DNA of 64,000 nucleotides. Origin: Paenibacillus sp. D2_2. GTDB lineage: Bacteria > Bacillota > Bacilli > Paenibacillales > Paenibacillaceae. The first letter of the stretch is position 1. The number at the start of each line of letters is the position of its first letter. The notes under the pieces are model-generated. The model had not been told where the DNA came from and did not search any database. It saw only the letters and a list, made by a program, of their open reading frames with translations. Below are positions 1-7,282 of the stretch, piece by piece. Where the stretch lies: assembly GCF_031199965.1 (NCBI RefSeq), contig NZ_CP133605.1:3504501-3568500 (forward strand), read 5' to 3'. The translations under genes were made by a program, and so were the position numbers.

Positions 1-238
1 GAACCTTCTTCCCTTTGACGAGGTGATCGTAGCTTACGCCCTTTCGCACAAGAAACAGATCATCATTCAATTTCTCAATTGGATGGTATTGCTTCTTGTA
101 CGTTTCTTCATTTAAGAAGATCGCTCGAACGCCTGGAATCTTGGAAAAGGAAGTCATTAACTGCTGAGGTCGTTGAAACAGCAGGTTCCAGTCTAAGGCA
201 GGCGGGTACACGATTGTCATTTCAACGCTCTCAAACAC
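1..238 (-). CDS. Glycosyltransferase, N-terminal part (runs off window)
   Basis: The reading frame is open from a GTG at 238 to the window edge, so only the first 79 residues are seen. An AGGAGG ribosome binding site lies at 247-252, eight bases before the GTG, which decides the start over the in-frame ATG at 220. The N-terminus (VFESVEMTIVYPPALDW, then LFQRPQQLM) resembles the start of bacterial GT-B type glycosyltransferases that begin with a Trp followed by a QRPQQ/H motif. It sits 21 bases downstream of another glycosyltransferase gene on the same strand, so the two are probably cotranscribed and act on a surface or phage glycan. The catalytic C-terminal half is outside the window, so the donor cannot be inferred. 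Confidence 0.7.
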   Translation of the reverse strand, partial: MFESVEMTIVYPPALDWNLLFQRPQQLMTSFSKIPGVRAIFLNEETYKKQYHPIEKLNDDLFLVRKGVSYDHLVKGKKV

Positions 239-259
239 TCCGTTTTCCTCCTTTTTTTA

Positions 260-916
260 TTATGTAGCCACTTTAGCAACCAGCTCAGCCCCTTCCGTAT
301 ATGCATGAATTGGACGGAGCCGCGTATCTACAAACAGCTTGAACCCCAATCTGCGGGCATGTTCGCAGAAAGGCTCGTCTTCCCCAATAGGATGAAGAGC
401 ATATCGGACACCTGCTTCAACAACCTCCCTCTTTATAAGGTAAACCGCCCCTGTAAGATCTACAGGAATCAGTCCCTCCTTGAACTCTAGAATATGCCGT
501 CCGCTAATCATGGCATTATGGGCTTTGATCTTCGGATGGTTCCGAATAAGCATGGAACAAACGTCTACTTCGTTATTAATCAGCTTTTGGAGACTGCCAT
601 CAGAGATTATTATGTCTGTATCGATTGAGAACAGATAGTCACAGTCCGACTTCAAGAACTCATGAAGCAGAATGTTCCTGAGCAAAGCTAGATTTTGATA
701 TGAGTAAGAACCGCGAAGATGACCGTACTTTTTACCCAAGTTATGGGTGATATACGGGATTCCTTGGTCAATGAGTACTTGCTCCGTCTCATCCTCACTG
801 TCGTTCAAGATGTAACAGAACTGCTTATCCACGTCTTGAGCTTTCAATGCTTCTAGGTGCCGCCCGAGTACCCAATCTCTATTCCTTACTGGGGCACCGA
901 TAAAAACCTTAGCCAT
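260..916 (-). CDS. GT-A type (family 2-like) glycosyltransferase
   Basis: A 218-residue protein. I chose the ATG at 916 (MAKVFIGAPVRNRDW) because a GGAGGAG motif stands about nine bases upstream; a longer frame from 973 has no ribosome binding site. The N-terminal beta strand and APVRNRD motif, followed by the SIDTDI motif near residue 100 (a DxD nucleotide-sugar/metal site), fit a GT-A fold transferase. A later GEDEPFCEHARRLG segment resembles the acceptor-side region of family 2 enzymes. No membrane segment is visible, so it is probably cytosolic. Neighbours are a second glycosyltransferase downstream and a divergent GT-D type gene, suggesting a small glycan-modification cluster in a phage-like region. 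Donor and acceptor are unknown. Confidence 0.75.
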   Translation of the reverse strand: MAKVFIGAPVRNRDWVLGRHLEALKAQDVDKQFCYILNDSEDETEQVLIDQGIPYITHNLGKKYGHLRGSYSYQNLALLRNILLHEFLKSDCDYLFSIDTDIIISDGSLQKLINNEVDVCSMLIRNHPKIKAHNAMISGRHILEFKEGLIPVDLTGAVYLIKREVVEAGVRYALHPIGEDEPFCEHARRLGFKLFVDTRLRPIHAYTEGAELVAKVAT

Positions 917-1078
917 AGATAATTCTCCTCCCCTTTCCTCTTTATATAGTTTAGACCGATAGGCATTAGACATTTGCCGCGTCTGTCAAAAAATAGACCG
1001 GTTCAGTGAGCATATTATTAGGAAGGGATGAGAAATCCTCTCTTTTCCTATTCTATTAAATAAAGGAGATGATTCATC

Positions 1079-1165
1079 GTGTACGACTGTACTGATTGCA
1101 TGATTATGAAAAATAGTGACGTGGTAATGACAGTCACGGGTGAGGTGATTAAGGATAAATGCTAG
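1079..1165 (+). CDS. 28-residue CxxC microprotein coupled to the GT-D gene
   Basis: GTG at 1079 is preceded by an AAAGGAGATGATTCATC ribosome binding site, as strong as any in the window, and opens a 28-codon frame starting VYDCTDCMIMKNSD and ending IKDKC. It stops with TAG at 1163-1165, overlapping the ATG (1159) of the next gene, a classic translational coupling arrangement. It has three cysteines, two as CxxC near the N-terminus, which could hold a metal or a disulphide. It could be a leader peptide for the downstream gene rather than a functional protein. I do not recognise a family. The Shine-Dalgarno and the overlap are direct observations; function is not inferable. Confidence 0.55.
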   Translation: MYDCTDCMIMKNSDVVMTVTGEVIKDKC

Positions 1166-1899
1166 GAACATGGGACTTAATTAAAGACTGGCACCGAATG
1201 GCGGTAAATGGTGAAGCTCATGCATCCATCCGATTCGGGGATGCGTCTAATACCATCCTTGCCCATGAAACCGTCCTAACTATGGATTTCATCAAATCTC
1301 ATTACGGTTGGATAAGCGACCCGACCTATTGTGGTATCACACTTCCGAATGCCAATGCACGGGAGATTATTGTACACTGTTTACGCCAAGCTGATTACGT
1401 CGGATACCTGACACAAACAGACCACTGGTACTTCAAGCCTCTGTTCGATATGTGCTTGCAGTACTATAAGGTGGAACCTAAAGAGACTTTCTACGCGTTT
1501 GAGAACAATTATATTGCTCGGTTCAAACCGTTCTATGACACCTTCAGAACATTACCTATTTTGCTCTGTGGCTCCAAGTCCGTCCAATATAAGGAAGTTC
1601 TCGAACGCCGCTACAAGTTCACAGGGATCGTCGGAACCATAGACTGTCCAAACTGGTCAGGGATTAACAAGGCAACGAAGGACATGGAAGCAATCTATAA
1701 AGCAACCCCATGGCGGCTTGCCCTCGTATGTGCAGGTGCCCCTGGTAAAGTACTGGCGATCAAGGCGAAGGACCTAGGAACCGTGGGTGTGGACTTCGGT
1801 TCAGGTGCAGATGTAGCTATTCAAGCCGATAAAGATGGCTCGTTCGCTTGGGATTACAAAGGCTTCCCTGATTATTGGGCTGGAAGACCAAAAAAATAA
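1159..1899 (+). CDS. GT-D fold putative glycosyltransferase
   Basis: A 246-residue soluble protein. Its start (ATG 1159) overlaps the stop of the upstream 28-codon frame. The N-terminal segment with SIRFGDASNTILAHE, the central YAFENNY and LLCGSK strands, and the C-terminal ALVCAGAPGKVLAIKAKDLG followed by GVDFGSGADV fit the GT-D fold proteins (related to the streptococcal DUF1792 glucosyltransferases), where a short acidic motif replaces the DxD of GT-A enzymes. It would transfer a sugar to a glycan or glycoprotein in the cytosol. The gene ended originally in a perfect terminator (GACCCC-TTTT-GGGGTC-T6) that is now split by the insertion sequence starting at 1913. Assignment to GT-D rests on motif memory and not on a search. 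Confidence 0.65.
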   Translation: MLGTWDLIKDWHRMAVNGEAHASIRFGDASNTILAHETVLTMDFIKSHYGWISDPTYCGITLPNANAREIIVHCLRQADYVGYLTQTDHWYFKPLFDMCLQYYKVEPKETFYAFENNYIARFKPFYDTFRTLPILLCGSKSVQYKEVLERRYKFTGIVGTIDCPNWSGINKATKDMEAIYKATPWRLALVCAGAPGKVLAIKAKDLGTVGVDFGSGADVAIQADKDGSFAWDYKGFPDYWAGRPKK

Positions 1900-1949
1900 C
1901 CTGTTCTGACCCTGGTCAAGCCCCTATTTTGTAGACATTGAAAAAGCCC

Positions 1950-2834
1950 TTAGGCCACGAGCTGGCGTCGGTACTGTACTGGCGTCAGCTTGTTTAGTTT
2001 TCTTTGTGGTCGATTATGGTTATAAAACTGGATATATGTCTCAATTCTCCTTTGTACCTCATCCAAAGTTCGGATATCATAGGGATAGAGTCCTTCCGTC
2101 TTTAGATGTGAGAAGAAGCTCTCCATCGAGGCATTGTCATAACAATTGCCTCTGCGAGACATGCTGATTTGGGCGCCAACCTGTGGCAGCATGTCGTGGT
2201 AAGCATAGGACGTGTACTGGAACCCTTGGTCGCTGTGAACGATCAATCCAGACACGTCCTTAGTCTTTTCAAAGGCATTTCTGAATGTCTGTAAGACCAG
2301 CTCGTTATCATTTCGCAAACTCATATGGTAGGCTACAATTTCGTTATTAAACAAGTCTTTGATTGCCGAAAGGTAAACCCAGGTGTCCAAAACTCGGAAT
2401 TGGGTCACATCTGTTACCCATTTTTGATTGGGCTCATCCGCCTTGAAATTACGACTCAAGAGGTTATCTGCAAAGCGTCCACCAACAGAGGAGGAATAGT
2501 TATAACGCCGCTTACGACGTATTTTAGCTTGTAATTCCAAGGCTTGCATAAGACGCAATACTTTCTTGTGATTCCACCACACCTGATGGTCTTGGAGCAG
2601 AAATAATTGGATCTGCCGGTATCCGTACTTGCCTTCATATCGATCATATACGGCTTGGATCAAGGCTTTGCAAGACTCATCCCGATCTGTTTCTCCTCGC
2701 TTCAGATAGGCATAATATCCACTTCTTGAGACTTTCAATAACTTACATAGTGCATAAACATTTGATCCATCGGCTAATTCTTTGATTATAGAAAACTTCT
2801 CTTTCGTACCTCCCGCATCCAGATTTTCAAACAC
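1950..2834 (-). CDS. IS3-family transposase OrfB (DDE integrase core)
   Basis: 294 residues, starting at GTG 2834 or, more likely, made as an OrfAB fusion by -1 slippage on A AAA AAG at 2834-2840. The integrase core shows the three catalytic acids: WVTDVTQF (first Asp), HSDQGFQYTS (second Asp) and the NCYDNASMESFFSHLK block (Glu). An HTH_21 type region precedes the core (residues about 40-100). It catalyses element transposition through a circular intermediate, as known for the IS3 family. The frame is intact, so this copy can be active. It carries YTSYAYH where the other copy has YTSCAYH. Confidence 0.95.
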   Translation of the reverse strand: MFENLDAGGTKEKFSIIKELADGSNVYALCKLLKVSRSGYYAYLKRGETDRDESCKALIQAVYDRYEGKYGYRQIQLFLLQDHQVWWNHKKVLRLMQALELQAKIRRKRRYNYSSSVGGRFADNLLSRNFKADEPNQKWVTDVTQFRVLDTWVYLSAIKDLFNNEIVAYHMSLRNDNELVLQTFRNAFEKTKDVSGLIVHSDQGFQYTSYAYHDMLPQVGAQISMSRRGNCYDNASMESFFSHLKTEGLYPYDIRTLDEVQRRIETYIQFYNHNRPQRKLNKLTPVQYRRQLVA

Positions 2835-3124
2835 TTTTTTAGCATAAGATTCTCCCGTTCTAATTGTTGAACATACCGATTCTGATCCACATATTCTTTG
2901 CGTCTTCCTCGTTGATCCAGCAGACCAAACTCCCCTTGCTCACGGTATTTCCTCATCCACCTTTTCACTCTGTCTTTATCTTGAATTTCAAGATGCTCGG
3001 TTATCTGTCGATAGGTCCATTTCTCCTCAACATGTAATCGAATCGCTTCTATTTTGGTTTCTTCAGAATATGATTTAAACTTTTTCCCTTTGTTTGACAC
3101 AAAAATACACCCCCTAGAATTCAT
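2786..3124 (-). CDS. IS3-family transposase OrfA (helix-turn-helix)
   Basis: 112 residues, rich in Lys/Arg, with the helix-turn-helix segment YSEETKIEAIRLHVEE followed by TYRQITEHLEIQDKDRVKRW typical of IS150-group OrfA. A leucine-zipper-like stretch (VQQLERENLMLKK) precedes the A6G heptamer at 2834-2840, where ribosomes can slip to -1 and continue into orfB. OrfA alone binds the inverted repeats and is a regulator in this family. The ATG at 3124 lies 50 bases inside the right terminus. Intact. Confidence 0.93.
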   Translation of the reverse strand: MNSRGCIFVSNKGKKFKSYSEETKIEAIRLHVEEKWTYRQITEHLEIQDKDRVKRWMRKYREQGEFGLLDQRGRRKEYVDQNRYVQQLERENLMLKKCLKIWMREVRKRSFL

Positions 3125-3174
3125 CGGTTTACCCAGGGGGTTTTTCCAATGTCTATTCTAAAGGGTGCACGTCA

Positions 3175-3194
3175 CCCCTTTTGGGGTCTTTTTT
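3175..3194 (+). terminator. Right half of a terminator split by the IS
   Basis: After the IS the sequence reads CCCCTTTTGGGGTC followed by six T (3189-3194). Joining the left flank (CTGACCC, 1906-1912) to this and removing one CCC duplication regenerates GACCCC-TTTT-GGGGTC-TTTTTT, a perfect intrinsic terminator eight bases after the stop of the GT-D gene. The remaining half hairpin (CCCC/GGGG) may still work weakly. Confidence 0.75.
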
Positions 3195-3355
3195 AGAAAT
3201 ACCTCATTACGATGCAATAATAGTAAGAATTATTGATAAATTCCCCCACTTGTCTTATTATTGTTAGATAAACAAACTCCTTACTATCACTCAATTATCT
3301 CCCCCCAAGACAGGTCTTAGATGAATCATTTAACTCAGTTGGAGGTCGTTATTAT

Positions 3356-3628
3356 ATGACGTATTCAAAATCCCAAAAAGAAGCTGTGGCTAATCACCTC
3401 CGCAACAAATTTATATCGGGAGAAACGGAAGGGCATGAAATAGTCGTAGCTCTCATCAGTATGGTTAAAGCTGAAAGGTTATTATTAGAAGACGTAGCCC
3501 CCATATTATTGAAGGTATATTTTGAAAATCCTCAAGGTGTTCTCGTAGCTCTCGAAAAAGCCCACTCTTTAATAGATGATGAGATGGTCGACTCAATCAT
3601 AAGGGAAGTTAATGAAGATAAAAATTAA
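3356..3628 (+). CDS. Small hypothetical protein (90 aa)
   Basis: ATG 3356 has a TTGGAGGTCGTTATT ribosome binding site. The protein is 90 residues, acidic, mostly helical, beginning MTYSKSQKEAVANHL, without Cys clusters, signal peptide or membrane segment. I do not recognise a family. It resembles in size and character the next small gene (3775-4011), and both sit in a phage-like stretch, so a phage accessory role is possible but unproven. Confidence 0.6.
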   Translation: MTYSKSQKEAVANHLRNKFISGETEGHEIVVALISMVKAERLLLEDVAPILLKVYFENPQGVLVALEKAHSLIDDEMVDSIIREVNEDKN

Positions 3629-3723
3629 TATGATTCCTTATATTCGAAATAACGATATCTAAGATACCCTATTATGTTGGTGCTTCGCGTTATTTTTCAC
3701 CTCGCCCTGGTTAATCTAGTAGT

Positions 3724-3742
3724 ATGCCTAATCGGTAGGCAT
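3724..3742. promoter_or_regulatory. Inverted repeat upstream of the 78-aa gene
   Basis: ATGCCTA-ATCGG-TAGGCAT is a perfect 7-bp inverted repeat with a five-base loop, 32 bases before the start of the next small gene. It could be an operator or a 5' UTR hairpin. No T tract follows, so it is not a terminator. Confidence 0.3.
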
Positions 3743-3774
3743 GAGGAGCGGGAAATACGAAGGGGGCGAAATAT

Positions 3775-4011
3775 ATGGAGAAATTAAACAAGGCTGTCCT
3801 TTTTTTGGCGATAATTGATACCATGCTTGAAGTTTTGCAAGGTGATGAAGTTGACCAGACAGAGCTTGTGGATTCACTTGCAATGGTAGGATTAGACCCA
3901 ATTGAAATCATGTATGATACCCATACAATCCTTGCATTTCAGAAAGTTTGTAAAGAGTTCGCTGAGCTTGATATTACTGAAGATGAACTGTCGGCGCTTT
4001 CTCAAGAATAG
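3775..4011 (+). CDS. Small acidic hypothetical protein (78 aa)
   Basis: ATG 3775 follows a GAAGGGGGCGAAATAT ribosome binding site. The 78 residues begin MEKLNKAVLFLAIIDTMLEV and are strongly acidic in the middle and C-terminus (QGDEVDQTELVD, LDITEDELSAL). Predicted all-helical; no recognised domain. A strong terminator follows at 4141-4177. Probably phage-derived by context. Confidence 0.6.
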   Translation: MEKLNKAVLFLAIIDTMLEVLQGDEVDQTELVDSLAMVGLDPIEIMYDTHTILAFQKVCKEFAELDITEDELSALSQE

Positions 4012-4140
4012 AGCTATATGTACCGGCATTGAAAATGATCTGGAGAAAGCTAGGGATAGGAATAGTTTCCTCCCCATTTTCTCAGTCCATATACATAAAG
4101 TTTATTACCAAGTAAAAAAACGTGCTATGAATGTTAGACA

Positions 4141-4177
4141 AAACCTCAAGTCCATTGGGACTTGAGGTTTTCTTTTT
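4141..4177 (+). terminator. Rho-independent terminator
   Basis: AAACCTCAAGTCC-CATTG-GGACTTGAGGTTT followed by TCTTTTT: a 13-bp stem and T-rich tail, ending the transcript of the small genes upstream. Confidence 0.9.
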
Positions 4178-4329
4178 GAGTACGCCTGGGGTATCTGCTA
4201 GATCTTAACTGCTCTTATCCAGCCTCGTATAGAGAATGTGTAGAAAGAAGAGCAAATGAACGCACACGCAAAACAAAGGTGTCATTTCAAGCTACCCACT
4301 ATTGATTGAGCGAGGAGTTGTTAGCAACC

Positions 4330-4758
4330 ATGGCTAAGACAACCATGAGCATTTTGTACAAAGGTACTACGTACCAAGCTGAGGATATTTACCGTAGTTC
4401 TCACACAGTCGTCGATTATGAGATCATATCCTTCATGAAGATCAAGGACGAGGACTTCGTTGTTCTCAAGATCAGCAATCATGAGAAGCCATCCATGCAC
4501 CCTATGGAAGATTTCCAGCTACTGATTGACCTACACCATCTTATCAAGGTAAATCGCCCGCGCTATGCCTTGGGAGACTGCTTCGAGCACCCAATGTCTA
4601 GCCGAAAGATACGCGTCCTTGGAGTATCCCCTGATAAATGCAGTGTCGATCATCATTTCACCTACTTCGTAGAGATCATCAAGGGGAACGACAAGCCGTT
4701 CTACAACGCGATGAGCGAATCCTTCCTCGACAAGTGCACAAGGAATGACAAGTCATAG
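4330..4758 (+). CDS. Hypothetical phage-like protein (142 aa)
   Basis: I place the start at ATG 4330 (MAKTTMSILYKGTTYQ), with GAGGAG at 4312-4317; the TTG at 4306 that extends the frame has no ribosome binding site. The 142-residue product is a soluble mixed alpha/beta protein with several His and Cys residues (DLHHL, SVDHHF) but no motif I recognise. It ends 52 bases before the phage-type ribose-phosphate pyrophosphokinase gene and shares its direction, so they may form one transcript. Confidence 0.55.
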   Translation: MAKTTMSILYKGTTYQAEDIYRSSHTVVDYEIISFMKIKDEDFVVLKISNHEKPSMHPMEDFQLLIDLHHLIKVNRPRYALGDCFEHPMSSRKIRVLGVSPDKCSVDHHFTYFVEIIKGNDKPFYNAMSESFLDKCTRNDKS

Positions 4759-4810
4759 TTAGATATTGTCCAAAGTTCTCGGTAAGTATCCGAAGAAAGG
4801 GTGAGTCAAG

Positions 4811-5636
4811 ATGATTAAATTGAACGGCACCACCCTCAACTTCAAGGTCTTCCCTAACGGGGAAACCTTGGTTGACGGGTACAAATTTTGGAGCTACTGG
4901 CTTCTAGGAACTATGAAGCGGAAATCATCTTTAAGTACGAGAATGACAGCGATTTAATAAAGCTTCTGTTCGTAAAATCATTTTTGGACAGCCATTTCTG
5001 CAAAGAATGCCTTCTAACGATAGTGTACATGCCGTACAGCCGTATGGATAGGGTCCAGGATGCATCAGTCTTTGCATTGAAGTACGTTTCCAAGATGATT
5101 AACGACATGCACTTTGACTATGTGAAAGTGATTGAGCCTCACTCGGATGTCACAATGGCATTGCTTGATCGTAGTATTGCCAACTCCCCTACCACCTTCT
5201 TGCTCCATGAAGTAATGATGGAATTGGACTTCGACATTGAGAATGATTATCTGTTCTTCCCAGATCAAGGTACTCAGAAGCGCTTTGGAAAACACTTCTG
5301 AAGTTCAGGCAACTGACAAGCTTCAATAAGCGCAACTCCGATATAGGCGATATGGACAAACCCCAACTAGTAGGATCTGTTGATTGTAAGGGATTTAAGG
5401 TGATCATTGTTGATGATTTATGCTCATATGGTGACAACTTCATTGATAATGCTAGCATCCTCCGTGAGGTTGGTGCGGCTGAGGTATATCTTCTAGTGAT
5501 TCACACTGAGGATTCCATTTTCAAGGGCAACATATTTACCTCCAATGTAATCGACAAGGTATACACCACCAACACGCTGCTCTCTGAGGTTCCTGAGGTA
5601 TGGGAGAGTAGAATCCATCTAACGGAGTTAATTTAA
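4811..5636 (+). pseudogene. Phage-type ribose-phosphate pyrophosphokinase (Prs-like), two frameshifts
   Basis: ATG 4811 with an AAAGGGTGAGTCAAG ribosome binding site starts MIKLNGTTLNFKVFPNGETL, the PRPP synthetase N-terminus. One base is missing in the T4 run at 4886-4889, after which the frame gives KYENDSDLIKLLFVKSFLD, YMPYSRMDR, and VIEPHSDVTMALLD. A second base is missing in the A4 run at 5289-5292, after which comes VIIVDDLCSYGDNF, the PRPP-binding loop. Restored length is 275 aa, typical for phage forms. The known reaction is ATP + ribose-5-phosphate to PRPP; related phage proteins make ADP-ribose pyrophosphate in the NARP1 NAD+-rebuilding pathway. No nicotinamide phosphoribosyltransferase-like partner is visible here. 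Both breaks are in homopolymers, so this could be a sequencing error. Confidence 0.8.
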
Positions 5637-5672
5637 TGAATAAACTACCTAATTAGAGTGCTTATGCGTTTA

Positions 5673-5721
5673 AAACAAAAGAGGAGAGGTGGCGTAATGG
5701 TGCCCCTCTCCTCTTTTGTTT
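5673..5721. terminator. Bidirectional terminator between convergent genes
   Basis: A 17-bp perfect stem: AAACAAAAGAGGAGAGG at 5673-5689 pairs with its complement at 5705-5721. A/T-rich ends on both sides give a U tract in either direction. It separates the Prs-like gene (plus) from the lysis cassette (minus). Confidence 0.9.
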
Positions 5722-5724
5722 ACC

Positions 5725-6488
5725 TTAGGATTGCTTATTACGTCTGCGCTCATCAATAAGTACCTTCAGTAAGATTAGCTCACCGTAGGTGAGCTTCTTC
5801 TTACGTACCTTCTCTACCCAAGACCACTCTGAGATGATCTTGTCATTGTAGGCATCCCCAATGTATTTGTCAAGTTCCTCCCAAGCCCAGGTACCGTACT
5901 CCAGTACTTTGTTCACTTCGTCTTCCTCCTCTATAGGTTTTGGAGGGTTCAACTTGTCGTTTACCGCCTTCTTGAACCTCTCAAACTCGCTAGGGTTCTT
6001 AACCCACGGCAGTGGGCAATCCTTCCAGCCTACTATGCCTTTGTGAGTCCAAATACTGTTAGGGAACCCTTCCTTCTTAATCAGATATACAACGAGGTCT
6101 ACAACATTGTTAAACGTGCCCTCGTGGATGCTGCCATCCTTCTCAATGCACATCTCAATCCCTACCGTGCAGTTATTAGGGTAAGAGCTGAGTTGTGTTA
6201 ATGCTTCCTTCGTATAAGTCGTGCTACCTACGTGGTAAGCCAACTCACTTATAGGGATGCTGTTGTAGATCGAAGTACGGTCCACGGAGAAGTGTGCACC
6301 TGCATAGCGATGATTCACATTGTCATTAGGATTCTGCGCCGCAAGCCCTGCAAAGTACTTACTGATGTTCTTGGCAGGTGCTCCTGGTGAAGCGGTGTAA
6401 TGCATGACAATTCCCTTTTAGCCTTCAGTTTTGCTCCTGTCCGACTAAATTGATTGATCGGCAGAAAGTCTTTTGTGATCGGTAGCAT
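5725..6488 (-). pseudogene. N-acetylmuramoyl-L-alanine amidase (phage endolysin), frameshifted
   Basis: The true start is ATG 6488, four bases after an AAGGAGGGG site, giving MLPITKDFLPINQFSRTGAK. A base is missing in the G3 run (plus-strand CCC 6413-6415); restored, the protein continues KRGIVMHYTASPGAPAKNI, the Amidase_2 zinc-site start. The domain continues through AGAHFSVDR, CTVGIEMC and HKGIVGWKDCP (about residues 10-165). The C-terminal 80 residues (TWAWEELDKYIGDAYNDK... KLTYGELILLKVLIDERRR) form a distinct tail of unknown role, perhaps wall binding. Restored length 254 aa. It cuts the MurNAc-L-Ala bond during lysis. It lies just downstream of a holin gene. Confidence 0.88.
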
Positions 6489-6505
6489 GCTACCCCTCCT
6501 TACTT

Positions 6506-6913
6506 TTAGTCCTTGTCCTCATCCCCGCGAAGTTTTACGAGAGCAGAAGTGATGAACTTAGGAACTGGGAGACCCATCTTACCCATGTTCTCAAAGATAC
6601 TGATTCCCTCGGTACCAATAATGAACATCAACATTGCGTTCCTCATGAAGTCGTTCGTATTCCCTGAAACAACGTCAAGCTGATGGGCAACAATAACGAA
6701 AACTAGGGTTAAGGATTTACGAACCAACCCCCACCACCCAACCCTGCTTGAAAGTTCCTTCTTATACCACGCGGCCAGTACTCCCGTGATGTAGTCCAAT
6801 CCTACGAAAATGGTCACAGCAATAAACAAGTGATCGATCCCTCCGACCAAGTACACCACCGAGGACACCAACCACCCAAACAGAGCTGTCAGTGCTGTGT
6901 CTTTATGTAGCAA
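6506..6913 (-). CDS. Phage holin (phi29/toxin-secretion holin family)
   Basis: I choose the TTG at 6913, six bases after the GGAGGGAGGG site; the frame extends seven codons further to another TTG. The 135-residue protein starts MLHKDTALTALFGWLVSS, has three or four hydrophobic segments (including YLVGGIDHLFIAVTIFVGLD), the family's DYITGVLAAW motif and a KSLTLVFVIVAHQLD helix, and a charged C-terminus (KLRGDEDKD). Such proteins form membrane lesions that let the endolysin out. The amidase gene follows 18 bases later on the same strand, giving a classic holin-endolysin cassette. Confidence 0.88.
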   Translation of the reverse strand: MLHKDTALTALFGWLVSSVVYLVGGIDHLFIAVTIFVGLDYITGVLAAWYKKELSSRVGWWGLVRKSLTLVFVIVAHQLDVVSGNTNDFMRNAMLMFIIGTEGISIFENMGKMGLPVPKFITSALVKLRGDEDKD

Positions 6914-7060
6914 TACGATCCCTCCCTCCAACAACCTTATTTCTATGTTTTAGGTTAGACGAATCGAGGGGGAACCTCTGAGAAGCAAAAAAAAAAGGCC
7001 AGGATTAAACGGATCCCTCTACAGTGCTAAAATCTTTTCCCATCAAATTTTAAATTCCTA

Positions 7061-7089
7061 TTGAAGAGTAATAGTCCTTCTGCTATAAT
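7061..7089 (+). promoter_or_regulatory. SigA-type promoter of the SLH protein gene, with adjacent palindrome
   Basis: TTGAAG (7061-7066), 17-bp spacer, TATAAT (7084-7089) preceded by TG (extended -10). Immediately downstream, AATGAAA/TTTCATT (7094-7107) is a perfect 14-bp palindrome that could be an operator. The leader to the TTG start at 7283 is long (about 190 bases) and I see no gene or terminator in it. The stretch 6914-7060 holds only the holin upstream region. Confidence 0.6.
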
Positions 7090-7282
7090 CTGAAATGAAA
7101 TTTCATTATATAATATATTTTTGACATAATATTTCAGAGTGGAATTTACTTACACAACAATGATTCTCACATATTATCTTCTCTCTTAGTTCAGATTGAA
7201 CATCTATCACTATAGCAAGGGGGTGATCTCAAGCTTACAGTGCTCGGTTTCAGTCATCTGATCATTCGAAGGAGAGAGTTAA

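Larger units (their letters stand above)
1913..3174 (-). mobile_element. IS3-family (IS150-like) insertion sequence, copy 1
   Basis: A 1262-bp element. Ends are TG...CA with imperfect 28-bp terminal inverted repeats (1913-1940 and 3147-3174) that share the inner TAGACATTG block. It is flanked by CCC on both sides, a 3-bp target duplication. It encodes orfA and orfB on the minus strand with an A6G slippery heptamer between them. A second copy of identical length lies at 51999-53260 in the same orientation; the only protein-level difference is Tyr versus Cys in orfB, so one copy moved recently. The insertion splits the terminator stem of the preceding glycosyltransferase gene. Confidence 0.95.

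Noticed and set aside
3902..4165. 87-codon plus-strand frame overlapping the 78-aa gene
   Set aside because: Out-of-frame shadow that reads into the terminator; no ribosome binding site.
4881..5301. Programmed -1 frameshifting in the Prs-like gene
   Set aside because: CAAATTTT and GGAAAAC do not give a proper X XXY YYZ heptamer in the zero frame, and Prs genes are not known to use it; two losses in homopolymers fit indel error better.
1..6934. Complete prophage
   Set aside because: No integrase, terminase, capsid or tail gene is present in the window; only lysis, nucleotide and glycan genes, so it is a remnant or the edge of a larger element.
6960..7282. Riboswitch in the long leader of the SLH protein gene
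   Set aside because: No conserved aptamer motif or terminator/antiterminator pair is visible; only a promoter and a short palindrome.
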